33,223 bases of DNA from Clostridiales bacterium (lineage in GTDB: Bacteria > Bacillota > Clostridia > Christensenellales > JAISNN01). The stretch covers positions 1 through 33,223 of the forward strand of contig JAISOS010000039.1 of NCBI GenBank assembly GCA_031275485.1. The letters are read 5' to 3'. The notes below the pieces were generated by a model. The model saw nothing but the letters and a program-made list of their open reading frames with translations. It did not search any database and was not told where the DNA came from. This document shows, one piece after another, positions 9,701 through 17,169 of this stretch. Every line of letters starts with the position of its first letter. The first letter of the stretch is position 1. The translations under genes were made by a program, and so were the position numbers.

Positions 9701-9816
9701 CGGATTTGCCGGAAGAGGAAGCGGCGGAATACAGCTTCTCCGCATTATGGAACAAAATATACGAGGATGAGGTGTCAACCGATATGTTCGCGGTCGTTTA
9801 CAACTATACCGAGTAA
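6751..9816 (+). CDS. Surface lipoprotein with InlB-type repeats and BspA-type leucine-rich repeats
   Basis: A 1021-residue exported protein. Residues 1-26 are a lipoprotein signal ending in the lipobox LTAC, so it should be lipid-anchored outside the membrane. Residues ~27-100 hold a first Listeria-Bacteroides (InlB B, Flg_new) repeat (GYAFDGWYKDDG...ITVYAKYTP). From ~100 to ~675 come about eight more units of ~70 residues with the frame YxITYEGL...NPATYT...P...GYxFxxWTD...IPxGSTGNxxFTANWT, then a final unit with YDYNGATGSNGDP. Residues ~785-970 are BspA-type (LRR_5) leucine-rich repeats such as LTVIGDGAFESSGIAAITLP. These families act in adhesion or cell-surface binding; the ligand is unknown. 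ATG 6751 is chosen over a TTG at 6685 because of the GGAGG site and the signal peptide. Identical 71-bp blocks inside the LRR region show recent duplication. Confidence 0.9.
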   Translation: MKKQAARFIVLFLALAMLVGALTACETKRKVHFSADGAVIKTVETKSGKESVTLPDAPAKTGYAFDGWYKDDGVWEDRFESNTLTKSPIKNDITVYAKYTPIVYRISYIGEFYGAENPAANPASYTIESPTITLELPVRNGFTAIWSSGGVIPGGSTGNRTFTIEWSAASYTITYEGLPSWAANNNPAAYTAGSAVTLKNPSATGYIFAGWTDEKDDPATGIPSGGTGNRTFTANWTFVEYDITYALDNGVSDNGVSLDYPQTYNVGRTVGLPTPEKYGYDFAGWQRQDSIDTFTEITAGSITGNLTFTALWTPKVYYINYDLPEDALNDEANPDTYTAEDAEIVLRAPSRAGYNFVKWIDDGGDEVTIIPEGSVGGITLTAVWDPIAYGIVYNGLPATAVNNNPAVYTIEDEVILTNPSAEGYIFVKWTDGSGDASGIPLGSTGIKTFAANWTYVTYDITYEGLKAGADNAANPATYTVAEPHDIDLEAPTVDGYTFTHWTDEKGEPVTAIATGSTGNKVFTANWTLTQYGISYINLGYGITDNGLSLEYPQTYHIEEKVTLPIPIFDGRVFDKWTDAVEDTDTAITEIPLGSFGNRVFKANWNDLEYEITYVVGEGGSHNNPTTYTEFDEFVLTPAERPGYVFKEWLENEEKIVSITLGSTGNRTITAVWLAVYTVTYDYNGATGSNGDPTADVVESYEYALAVPTYDNFKFGGWFDAPNGGGTRYTDELGVSLAAWTDTSDKTLYAYLTDKANFVYENIEGGGVSVKKNDYTAPSGYIYIQPYYLGNPITKIADYGFQLCVAVTAVNMPDTVTVIGERAFASCFALSAISLPSGLTVIGDGAFESSGIAAITLPESVISIGASAFRFTGLTAIAIPDGVISIGASAFANCGSLASVTFGVASGLETIGDGAFESSGIAAITLPESVISIGSKAFANCKLMSIILPASVRSLGDYVFLGNVKIEEEDTVIPMVVNMRGINPADLPEEEAAEYSFSALWNKIYEDEVSTDMFAVVYNYTE
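9271..9548 (+). repeat. Identical 71-bp direct repeat inside the LRR region
   Basis: Positions 9271-9341 and 9478-9548 are identical over 71 bp and encode the same TIGDGAFESSGIAAITLPES core of an LRR_5 unit. A shorter shared block (GTTATAAGCATAGGTGCGAG) recurs at 9333-ish and 9399-ish. The period of 207 bp is a multiple of three, so the frame is kept. Confidence 0.9.
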
Positions 9817-9831
9817 TAACTAAAATCTAAA

Positions 9832-10102
9832 AAAAGGCTTCCTCCGCATAGTTTTAAAAAGAGTTTCTTTCGGATGGTTTTTTACCTTACCTTACCTTGC
9901 TTTTTCTAAATTATCGGTGAAGTTTTTTGGAAAGGGGCGCGGGGGAAAGCCTTTTGTGTAGAAAAGGCTTCCTCCGCGTAGTTTTAAAAAGAGTTTCTTT
10001 CGGGTATTTTTTAACTTACCTTGCTTTTTCTAAATTATCGGTGAAGTTTTTTGGAAAGGGGCGCGGGGGAGAAGCTTTTGTACACAAAAGGCTTCCTCCG
10101 CG
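9832..10102 (-). repeat. Repeat A, tandem copies 3a/3b/3c (-)
   Basis: A unit of 130 bp (9832-9961) is followed by a 124-bp near copy (9962-10085) and a partial third start (10086-10102). Each full unit runs from AAAAGGCTTCCTCCGC through TTCTAAATTATCGGTGAAG and TTTTTTGGAAAGGGGCGC to the left arm of the next hairpin, so hairpins form at unit junctions: GCGGGGGAAAGCC (from 9949) with GGCTTCCTCCGC (to 9977), and again at 10062-10102. The array starts 16 nt after the lipoprotein stop codon and ends 50 nt before the acpP promoter. Confidence 0.85.
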
Positions 10103-10151
10103 AAAAATATCAAAAACAAAAATATTATTTTTCGTTTTTGCGGTCAATGCC

Positions 10152-10180
10152 TTGAAAAAAAAATTATTTTGTGGTATCAT
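10152..10180 (+). promoter_or_regulatory. Sigma-A promoter of acpP
   Basis: TTGAAA (10152-10157), 17-nt spacer, TATCAT (10175-10180). The ~80-nt leader contains a perfect small hairpin CCGGAC-GGAA-GTCCGG (10206-10221) and a full AAGGAGG site at 10249-10255. Confidence 0.65.
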
Positions 10181-10265
10181 ATATAAAAGAGCGCGATTGC
10201 GGCGGCCGGACGGAAGTCCGGGTGCGCCGGTCTGTTCGCGGCATTTTTAAGGAGGCTGACGATAT

Positions 10266-10487
10266 ATGTTCGAGGAAATCAAAGAGACGATTGCAAAGCA
10301 ATTCAAAATAGACCCAAGCGGGCTGACGCGCGAAACGAATATATTGACCGATATAGGTGCGGATTCGCTGGATCTTGTGGATTTACTTATGAAACTCGAG
10401 GAAAAATACGGTATGACGATTGACGACAAGGAACTCGAACGGATCAAAACCGTAGGCGATATAGAAAATTATTTTAATAAAAAATAG
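10266..10487 (+). CDS. acpP: Acyl carrier protein
   Basis: A 73-residue acidic protein with the ACP four-helix pattern and the phosphopantetheine site ADSLDLVDLLMKLE. The modified serine is Ser34 (GADSLD), here DSLD in place of the commoner DSLD/DSLE, so the holo-ACP can form. It carries acyl intermediates for type II fatty acid synthesis in the cytoplasm. Helix I is FEEIKETIAKQF, the loop is IDPSGLTRETNILTDIG, and helix III-IV is KYGMTIDDKELERIKTVGDI. ATG 10266 has a full AAGGAGG about 10 nt upstream. No other fab gene is nearby, which is unusual for the primary ACP, so it could serve another acyl or peptide pathway, but the sequence looks like a housekeeping ACP. Followed after 63 nt by dCMP deaminase, possibly co-transcribed. 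Confidence 0.92.
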   Translation: MFEEIKETIAKQFKIDPSGLTRETNILTDIGADSLDLVDLLMKLEEKYGMTIDDKELERIKTVGDIENYFNKK

Positions 10488-10550
10488 ACCGCGCGCTTCT
10501 TTCCAAAAAAACTTATCGTTTTTATTATGTAAATGAGTCGGGAGAAAAGA

Positions 10551-11015
10551 ATGGAAAGACTCGGTTGGGACGAATATTTTATGCAAATCGCTTACCTTTG
10601 CGCTAAGCGTTCGACATGCTTGCGCAGGCAGGTCGGCGCGGTGATAGCCGCGGGCAATCAGATAATTTCCACAGGCTATAACGGCGCCTGCTCAAAGCTC
10701 GAGGAATGTCTCGATGTAGGCTGTCTCCGCGACGAATTGAAAATCCCGTCGGGAGAACGGCACGAGGTCTGCCGCGCCGTCCACGCGGAGCAAAACGCGA
10801 TTATTCAGGCAGCCGTCAGGGGCGTTTCGCTCAAAGGCGGAACGCTCTATTGTACTCATTCGCCGTGCATACTTTGCGCCAAAATGATCGTCAACGCGCA
10901 AATTAAGCGGTGCGTAATCTCCGAGGGCTATTCCGAACAAAAATACGCGGAGTTGTTCGCCCAAGCGGGTATAGAGGTTTGCCGCGTACCGCTGAAAACG
11001 GGGGAGACTTTTTGA
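10551..11015 (+). CDS. Deoxycytidylate (dCMP) deaminase, ComEB-like
   Basis: A 154-residue zinc-dependent deaminase converting dCMP to dUMP, the precursor for thymidylate synthesis. The zinc and proton-shuttle motif is VHAEQNAI (His78, Glu80) and the second zinc motif is SPCILCAKM (Cys106, Cys109). STCLRRQVGAVI and IISTGYNGA near the N-terminus are also characteristic, and the length matches bacterial ComEB-type enzymes. An upstream ATG at 10533 is in frame, but ATG 10551 has GGGAG 7 nt before it and yields MERLGWDEYF, similar to the MERISW start of Bacillus ComEB. It follows acpP on the same strand and is closed by a repeat A copy 36 nt downstream. Confidence 0.93.
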   Translation: MERLGWDEYFMQIAYLCAKRSTCLRRQVGAVIAAGNQIISTGYNGACSKLEECLDVGCLRDELKIPSGERHEVCRAVHAEQNAIIQAAVRGVSLKGGTLYCTHSPCILCAKMIVNAQIKRCVISEGYSEQKYAELFAQAGIEVCRVPLKTGETF

Positions 11016-11051
11016 AAAGAGATTTTTTTGTTTTTTATTTTCAAAAAATAT

Positions 11052-11117
11052 GCGGAGGAAACCTTTTGTGAACGAAAGGCTTTTCCCCGCGCCCCTTTCC
11101 CAAAAAGCTTCAACGCC
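11052..11117 (+). repeat. Repeat A, copy 4 (+)
   Basis: Hairpin 11052-11090 (arms GCGGAGGAAACC and GGCTTTTCCCCGC) followed by GCCCCTTTCCCAAAAAGCTT and a tail AACGGTTCTATTCAAACC (11123-11140) shared with copy 5 near 22735. It follows the dCMP deaminase stop by 36 nt. Confidence 0.75.
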
Positions 11118-11147
11118 GTTTCAACGGTTCTATTCAAACCGCGGCGT

Positions 11148-11264
11148 GTTCGCATAAAGCGCAAACGGCGCGTTTTTTGCGCTTATTTGTCCGCTTCGGC
11201 GCCGCTATTTCTCCGCGCGCCGTCAAACGCCTCGCAATGCGCAAAAAAACCGCCTGAATTCTCC
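11148..11264 (+). repeat. Repeat C, left copy of an inverted pair flanking the helicase gene
   Basis: The core 11148-11221 (starts GTTCGCATAAAGCGCAAACG) matches the reverse complement of 17000-17072 at roughly five of six positions by eye. A second block, AAACCGCCTGAATTCTC (11248-11264), matches the reverse complement of 16969-16986. No other copy was seen in the window. The rest of the spacer (11265-11369) has no gene. Confidence 0.75.
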
Positions 11265-11369
11265 CGTTTCCGTTTGCATTAAACAAAATGCGTGGCAGTA
11301 AGGTTTTCCTGGGAAAGGGTACGCGGCAAATTAGGAACGTATCGTATATATAAATAAAGAGAGAGTCTT

Positions 11370-14300
11370 ATGAAAAAATTTAACGTAGAATTCGATTGTC
11401 AAACCATAGATAATGTCAGCTACAATCACTGTCACGGCGACATAGCCTTGGTCAGGCGTTTGTACGTGTCTAATTTGGGAGAGAAGGACATAGAAAACGC
11501 GGTTTTGGAGGTGTTTAGCGAGCCGGAATTTATCCTGTCCTACGCCAAGGATTTCGAGGTGATAAGAGCGGGCAGTACGGTCGCCGTAGACCCCGACGAG
11601 ATTAAGCTGTCGCCCGTCTATCTTTCCGCGCTAAGCGAGAAATCGCGCGGACGCATAGCGGTTCGCCTTTTGAAGGACAAAAACGTAATCGCCGAATTTT
11701 CCAAGGAAATCAATATTTTAGGTTATTACGATTGGGATTCCAGAGAGCCGGAAATGCTCGCCGCGTTGGTTCGACCTAAGACGTTCGCGGCTGTCAGATT
11801 GCTGAAGGACGCGGAGGCCGTGCTCAATAAATGGAAGCTTAATTCCGAATTCACGGGGTACGGAGCCGCGGATAAGACGAAAATCCGAAACGTCGCCGCC
11901 GCCGTCTTTACGGCGGTTCAGAATTTGGGCTTAAACATCGTAGGCGAGAGAATTGACGACGGCGTGTATACGTTCGGCAATCTCAGTAAGATTTTAGAGA
12001 CCAAGGAGGCGTCGCTTAAAGACGTAATGCTTCTCTACGCCTCGGCGTTGGAGGCGGCGGGGCTCAATCCTCTTCTTATGTACGACGGCGACGGCGGGAG
12101 CGCGCTTTTTTCGGGCGTGTGGTTAGTCGATAATTGTTTGGACGAGACTGTGAGCGACGACGTTACGGTCATAAAAAAGCGTTTGGTTTCCGGCACTAAC
12201 GATATAGCCGTTTTTTTGACGGACAAAATTTTTAAGGAACATTTGAGCTTCGCGGGCGCGGAAAAGGTCAGCGCGGCGGCGTTTTCTTCGCTTGGCGGCG
12301 TTACCGCAGTGGACGTTAAACGCGCGCGCGCGGGCATCGTATCGCCGCTTCCGGAAAGAGTCAAAACCCCGCGCGGTTACGACATTTTGGAGGAGGAGGA
12401 TTTCAGAGGCGCGGCTCCGAAAAGCATTATCGAGCTTCGCGACAACTTGAAGCTCGATTACAAGCTCTCCAAAAACAAGCAGTGGGAGCGGCGGCTTCTG
12501 GATTTGAGCCTTAGGAATACGCTTCTTAATTTTCACCCCGGCAGACGGAGTATGCACGTTTTTTCGGTGGATATAAACGACACGGTAAAAAGTTTCATCT
12601 CCGAAAACGAGTTGGCGGTGAGCGAAATTCCGCAGGATGTCAACGCCTTTTTGGGCGACGGCAAGGACGAATTCGGCGCGCTCGCGAAATTGCAGCCTTT
12701 ACGTGAACTCGCTCAGATAGAATTGAAGCACAAGAGGCTCAGAACCTTCGAGGATTCGCGCGGATTATTCAATAAGCTGAACCTTATGTACAGAAACGAC
12801 AGGGTGAATCAGGAGGAGACGGGTGCGGGTACGGTCTATCTCGCGGCGGGCTTTCTGAAATGGTACGACTCGTTCTCCGAGCAACCGAAGTACGCGCCGC
12901 TCGTTCTCTATCCCGTGAATCTCATCAAAAAGACGGGCGGCAGGAATTTCGCGGTCAGGTTCAAGGAGGACGAATTCGGCTTCAATACGACGTTGCTGGA
13001 ATTTTTAAAGCAGGAATTTTCGATAGATATAAGGGCGCTTAGCGAAATTGAAAAGGATAAGCTCGACATAGAAGGGATTTTTTCACGTCTGAAAAAGGAA
13101 ATTATCCATATGAAAAATTGGGATATTTCCGACGACGTGTATCTCGCGTCCTTTTCGTTCACGCGTTACGTCATGTGGAACGATATACGTAGCAATATCG
13201 ACAAAATGAGAGAGAACGAAATTATAAAAGGTCTCCTCCAAAACCGCCTCGACAAGAGCAAAAAGGAGCTTGCGCTAGAAACCGCGAACCCCGACGCGGA
13301 CTTCGACGCAAAGGATATTATGTTGCCGCTCAGCGCGGATTCCTCGCAAATCGAGGCGGTCATAGCCTCGACGGCGGGCAAGAGCTTCGTGTTGCACGGA
13401 CCTCCCGGCACGGGCAAATCGCAAACCATAACGAATATTATCGCGAACGCCATAGCCTGCGGCAGACGGGTGTTGTTTGTCGCGGATAAAATGGCGGCGC
13501 TGTCCGTCGTCAAAAAGCGTCTGGACGAGGTGGGGATAGGCGAATTTTGTTTAGAACTGCACAGCAATAAAATCAACAAAAACGACGTTACCGAGAGGCT
13601 TTTAAATAATCTTAGGTTAGACGAAACCGCGAAAAATCCCGAATTTAAGGCAAAAAGCGACGAGATAAAGCAGTACAGGAGCGAGCAGAACAAACTTATC
13701 GCCGCTATTCATAAAAAACGCCGCCTCAATATCTCGCTGTACGACGGAATTATAAGGTATTTGGAGAACGCCGACGCTTCGGACAGCCTCGTCATAGAGC
13801 ACGGCTTCTATGAAAAACTGAACGAAAAATCCTTTAAGGAATACGAAGCGATGATCGAGCGGCTCGCGGCGGCTGCGGCGGAATGCGGCGACATATATAA
13901 AAGCCCGTTCAAGGACATAGGGCTACTCTCCTACGGAACGAATACGCACAAAACCGCCGTAAATCATCTCAAGCTGAAAATCGAACAGCTGAAATATCTA
14001 AAAGAAACCGCCTCGATGGCGGCGGGACTCTTTGACAATCGCATAAGGAAATTCAACAAGGAACGGCTGAAAAACCTCTACGAATTTACGAATTTACTGC
14101 TGAAAATCCGTTCGGAATTTTTTATCAACAACGAATTTGAGCTTATGCGCGCCGAGTTTTTGTCGAAGTTTACCAACGTGCCCGACATAAGCTACGCCGA
14201 CGAAATAGCCGCCGACCTTACGGACGGAGTGCCGCGCCGGAAATCTAAGGCTTTGCGAAACGCTTTTTATCTTTTAAACGACATAAGAAAGGTCAAATTG

Positions 14301-16922
14301 AAGGATTACGAGACGGAGAGTTACATAAAATATCTGCCTAAGCTGTGCGGACTTTCGGACGCGCGCGGCAAGGAAACCTTTTTGGGGATAATCGACAGAT
14401 ACGACGTCTTTTCGCGCGTCGAAAAAATCTATACGACTTTCGAAAGGGGCGTGATAATCGACGCGATTTTCGAGACGCTTTCGACCGAACCCGTCGTCCT
14501 CGAAAGCTTTAAGGCGGCATACGAGAGCTATCTCTATACAGACGGAGAGTTCAACGCCTTTTTCGCCGTCAAGAACGAAATCAGCGAAGGGGAAAACGAC
14601 TACTTCGATTTTATGATCGCGCGCGCCGACGCGCTTCTCGACAACATAGACTTGCTCGGCGGTTTCGTGTATTTCAACCGGCTTGTCGAACGATTGAGAG
14701 CGGCTGGACTTAGCTTTGCCGTAGACCCGCTTTTCGGCGGCAAAATCAAGGCGGCGGGAATTATATCGAGTTTCAGAAAAAAGGTGTACCAGAATTACGT
14801 CGAATCCGTCATAAAGGACGATCCTTTGCTTGCGGGCTTTTCGGGAGCGGTTTTGGAGGACTCGATAGAAAAGCTGAAAAGGACGCTTGAGTACTACGAG
14901 CGGCTGACGAAAGAGGAGATCCGCCGCCGCCTGATAAAGCGGCTGAAAGGTCCGGAAATTGAGGAGACATTGAGCCTGGAGATACTTTATATGCAAAGGG
15001 CGGCGAAGAGCAATATGCGCGGCATAACGCTCAGAAAGCTTTTCGACGAGACCAAAAACCTACTACCGTATCTCGCTCCGTGTATGCTTATGAGTCCTAT
15101 TTCCGTCGCGCAGTATTTGGAAGCCGACGCGGATATGTTTGACCTCGTAATATTCGACGAAGCGTCTCAAATGACGACCTGCGAGGCGGTGGGGTCTATC
15201 GCGCGCGGCAAAAATATCATAGTCGTGGGCGATTCCAAGCAGTTGCCGCCGACCTCTTTCTTTATCGCCGACTATACGGACGAGGAGAATTTAGAGCAGG
15301 AGGATTTGGAGAGCGTTTTGGAGGATTGTCTGGCGCTCGGGCTTGCCGAAAAGCATCTCAATTGGCATTACCGCTCGCAGCACCAGAGTCTTATAGCTTT
15401 CAGCAACGCGATGTTTTACGGAAACAGTCTTTTGACCTTTCCGTCGCCCGACGAACTGGAATCCCGCGTCAAATTTAAATACGTAGACGGCGTGTACGAG
15501 AGAGGCGAGAGCAAGCAAAATAAAAGAGAGGCGGAAATGCTCATAGAGGACGTCGTAAGGCGTCTGAAAAACGAGGAAACTCGCAAGCAAAGCATAGGCA
15601 TAGTCACCTTCAACGCGGCGCAACAGGCGTTCATCGAGGACAATTTAATGCAAGCCGTCCTGAAAAACAAGCTGGAAGCGGCGGCATACGAGAGCGACGA
15701 GCCGATTTTTGTAAAAAATCTCGAAAATGTTCAGGGCGACGAGCGCGACGTAATACTTTTTTCGGTGGGATACGGACCGGATAAGCGCGGCAAACTGACC
15801 CTAAACTTCGGTCCGATAAACCAGACCAACGGCTGGCGGCGGCTTAACGTCGCGGTTACGCGCGCGCGGAGCGAGATGGTAGTTTACGGTTCTATGACTT
15901 CGGGTATGATAGACCTAAGCAAAACCAACAGCAAGGGCGTGGCGCATTTGAAGGCGTTCTTGGAATACGCCGACAAGGGCAGGGCGATAATCGCCGCGAA
16001 CGACAAAATAAATCTTTCGGACGAAAAGGGCATAGGCTATTTTATAGCCAAGGACCTGGCGAAATTGGGCTACGACTGCAAGTACAACGTGGGCGTTTCG
16101 GGCTTCCGCATAGACGCCGCCGTCGTAGACCCGAGGAATAAAAAACGGTTTATACTCGCGGTAATGAGCGACGGCGAAACCGCGAGAGCGAGCAGGACCG
16201 CGCGGGACAGAAACGTGTTGCAACAGTACGTTTTGAAACGATTGGGTTGGAACGTAACGCGCGTATGGTCTTTGAACTATCTCGCGAACCCTAAGCGCGA
16301 ACTGAAAAAAATCAAGGAATTGATCGAAAAGCTAACCCAAAAAACCGCGTTCGACGACAAGCGGATTATAGCGAAAATCACCAAAAATTACAAGACCGCG
16401 TCGCTTAAAAACGAAACGGCGGATACGGAATTTTTCCTGAACGAGAGCAATAGCAAGGCGGTTTTGGCAAAGATAAACGCCGTGGTTGCGGCGGAGGAGC
16501 CCGTCGCTCTTAAGACCGTCGTAAAACGCGTGCTGAATTCCTATTCTCTGCCTCAGCGCGGCGGCACAAAAGCGGCGAAAGCCGTCGAGGATTTGACGCG
16601 CGCCGGCGGCTTTATAATTGAAAAATACGCGGATGTCGAGTTTGTCAGAAAGTCGCCGCTCAAATTCAATTTGTTCAGAAACAACGAGTCCGAGCGCGCG
16701 CCGTCGGAAATCCCCGTCAGCGAATACGTTTCCGTAATCGTCCTCGCCGTCGAGGACGCGCTCAGCATATACCGCGCCGACCTGATAGACCTTACCGCAA
16801 GTCTTATGGGAGTCGGAAAGCGTTCCCAGGAATTCATAACCGCCGTAAACTTCGCGATAGATTATGCGGACGAAAACGGGTTGATTCTGGTGAACAACAA
16901 CGGCAAAATAATTTTGAATTGA
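11370..16922 (+). CDS. Giant DUF4011 / SF1 helicase / Vsr-like nuclease / DUF3320 protein
   Basis: An intact 1850-residue protein. Residues ~1-340 are an N-terminal region with a beta-sandwich-like start. DUF4011 begins near 370 (QWERRLLDLSLRNTLLNF). The split SF1 helicase core has Walker A GPPGTGKS (677-684), Walker B IFDEASQ (~1261), motif III GDSKQLPPTSF, motif IV region HYRSQHQSL, and motifs V-VI ENVQGDERDVILFSVGYGP and LNVAVTRAR. A Vsr/MTES_1575-type PD-(D/E)XK domain follows at ~1560-1650 (GVSGFRIDAAVVDP, SRTARDRNVLQQYVL, LGWNVTRVWS), then winged-helix DUF3320 units to the end. This architecture occurs in bacterial defence islands, and a DUF4011-helicase-Vsr protein has been reported as a single-gene anti-phage system (hhe). 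The nuclease's usual ECDG glutamate reads as Met1599 here. Alone on its strand, bracketed by inverted repeats; AGAGAGAG lies ahead of ATG 11370. Confidence 0.9.
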   Translation: MKKFNVEFDCQTIDNVSYNHCHGDIALVRRLYVSNLGEKDIENAVLEVFSEPEFILSYAKDFEVIRAGSTVAVDPDEIKLSPVYLSALSEKSRGRIAVRLLKDKNVIAEFSKEINILGYYDWDSREPEMLAALVRPKTFAAVRLLKDAEAVLNKWKLNSEFTGYGAADKTKIRNVAAAVFTAVQNLGLNIVGERIDDGVYTFGNLSKILETKEASLKDVMLLYASALEAAGLNPLLMYDGDGGSALFSGVWLVDNCLDETVSDDVTVIKKRLVSGTNDIAVFLTDKIFKEHLSFAGAEKVSAAAFSSLGGVTAVDVKRARAGIVSPLPERVKTPRGYDILEEEDFRGAAPKSIIELRDNLKLDYKLSKNKQWERRLLDLSLRNTLLNFHPGRRSMHVFSVDINDTVKSFISENELAVSEIPQDVNAFLGDGKDEFGALAKLQPLRELAQIELKHKRLRTFEDSRGLFNKLNLMYRNDRVNQEETGAGTVYLAAGFLKWYDSFSEQPKYAPLVLYPVNLIKKTGGRNFAVRFKEDEFGFNTTLLEFLKQEFSIDIRALSEIEKDKLDIEGIFSRLKKEIIHMKNWDISDDVYLASFSFTRYVMWNDIRSNIDKMRENEIIKGLLQNRLDKSKKELALETANPDADFDAKDIMLPLSADSSQIEAVIASTAGKSFVLHGPPGTGKSQTITNIIANAIACGRRVLFVADKMAALSVVKKRLDEVGIGEFCLELHSNKINKNDVTERLLNNLRLDETAKNPEFKAKSDEIKQYRSEQNKLIAAIHKKRRLNISLYDGIIRYLENADASDSLVIEHGFYEKLNEKSFKEYEAMIERLAAAAAECGDIYKSPFKDIGLLSYGTNTHKTAVNHLKLKIEQLKYLKETASMAAGLFDNRIRKFNKERLKNLYEFTNLLLKIRSEFFINNEFELMRAEFLSKFTNVPDISYADEIAADLTDGVPRRKSKALRNAFYLLNDIRKVKLKDYETESYIKYLPKLCGLSDARGKETFLGIIDRYDVFSRVEKIYTTFERGVIIDAIFETLSTEPVVLESFKAAYESYLYTDGEFNAFFAVKNEISEGENDYFDFMIARADALLDNIDLLGGFVYFNRLVERLRAAGLSFAVDPLFGGKIKAAGIISSFRKKVYQNYVESVIKDDPLLAGFSGAVLEDSIEKLKRTLEYYERLTKEEIRRRLIKRLKGPEIEETLSLEILYMQRAAKSNMRGITLRKLFDETKNLLPYLAPCMLMSPISVAQYLEADADMFDLVIFDEASQMTTCEAVGSIARGKNIIVVGDSKQLPPTSFFIADYTDEENLEQEDLESVLEDCLALGLAEKHLNWHYRSQHQSLIAFSNAMFYGNSLLTFPSPDELESRVKFKYVDGVYERGESKQNKREAEMLIEDVVRRLKNEETRKQSIGIVTFNAAQQAFIEDNLMQAVLKNKLEAAAYESDEPIFVKNLENVQGDERDVILFSVGYGPDKRGKLTLNFGPINQTNGWRRLNVAVTRARSEMVVYGSMTSGMIDLSKTNSKGVAHLKAFLEYADKGRAIIAANDKINLSDEKGIGYFIAKDLAKLGYDCKYNVGVSGFRIDAAVVDPRNKKRFILAVMSDGETARASRTARDRNVLQQYVLKRLGWNVTRVWSLNYLANPKRELKKIKELIEKLTQKTAFDDKRIIAKITKNYKTASLKNETADTEFFLNESNSKAVLAKINAVVAAEEPVALKTVVKRVLNSYSLPQRGGTKAAKAVEDLTRAGGFIIEKYADVEFVRKSPLKFNLFRNNESERAPSEIPVSEYVSVIVLAVEDALSIYRADLIDLTASLMGVGKRSQEFITAVNFAIDYADENGLILVNNNGKIILN

Positions 16923-16968
16923 CGGTATAAAACCGCGTAGAGGAGTATTCACGGTAAACGAAAACGAT

Positions 16969-17072
16969 GAGGATTTCAGGCGGTTTCCATGTCTTTAAAG
17001 GCGCGTGGGGAAAAACGGCGCCGCAAGGGGCAAATAAGCGTAAAAGGCGCGCCGTTTGCGTTTTATGTGAAC
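16969..17072 (-). repeat. Repeat C, right copy of the inverted pair
   Basis: Reverse-complement partner of 11148-11264: core 17000-17072 plus the block 16969-16986. It starts 47 nt after the helicase stop codon. Within the core, GCGTAAAAGGCGCGCCGTTTGC can itself fold. The remainder to the next ATG (17073-17169) shows no other feature. Confidence 0.75.
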
Positions 17073-17169
17073 GCGTCCTAATCGTAAAGTAAAATTTCCC
17101 GATAAATTACGCCGAAAAATCGAAGAATAACGACGGCAAAATGATTAAAACGAGACGGGGCTATAAGGC

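Noticed and set aside
9832-10102. CRISPR array in the tandem repeat after the lipoprotein gene
   Set aside because: Units of 124-130 bp are nearly identical throughout with no unique spacers, and no cas gene is present.
5099-11090. Repeat A hairpins as ordinary intrinsic terminators
   Set aside because: The stems lack a directly following T-run (only the 27183 copy has one nearby), and copies also occur upstream of genes in reverse.
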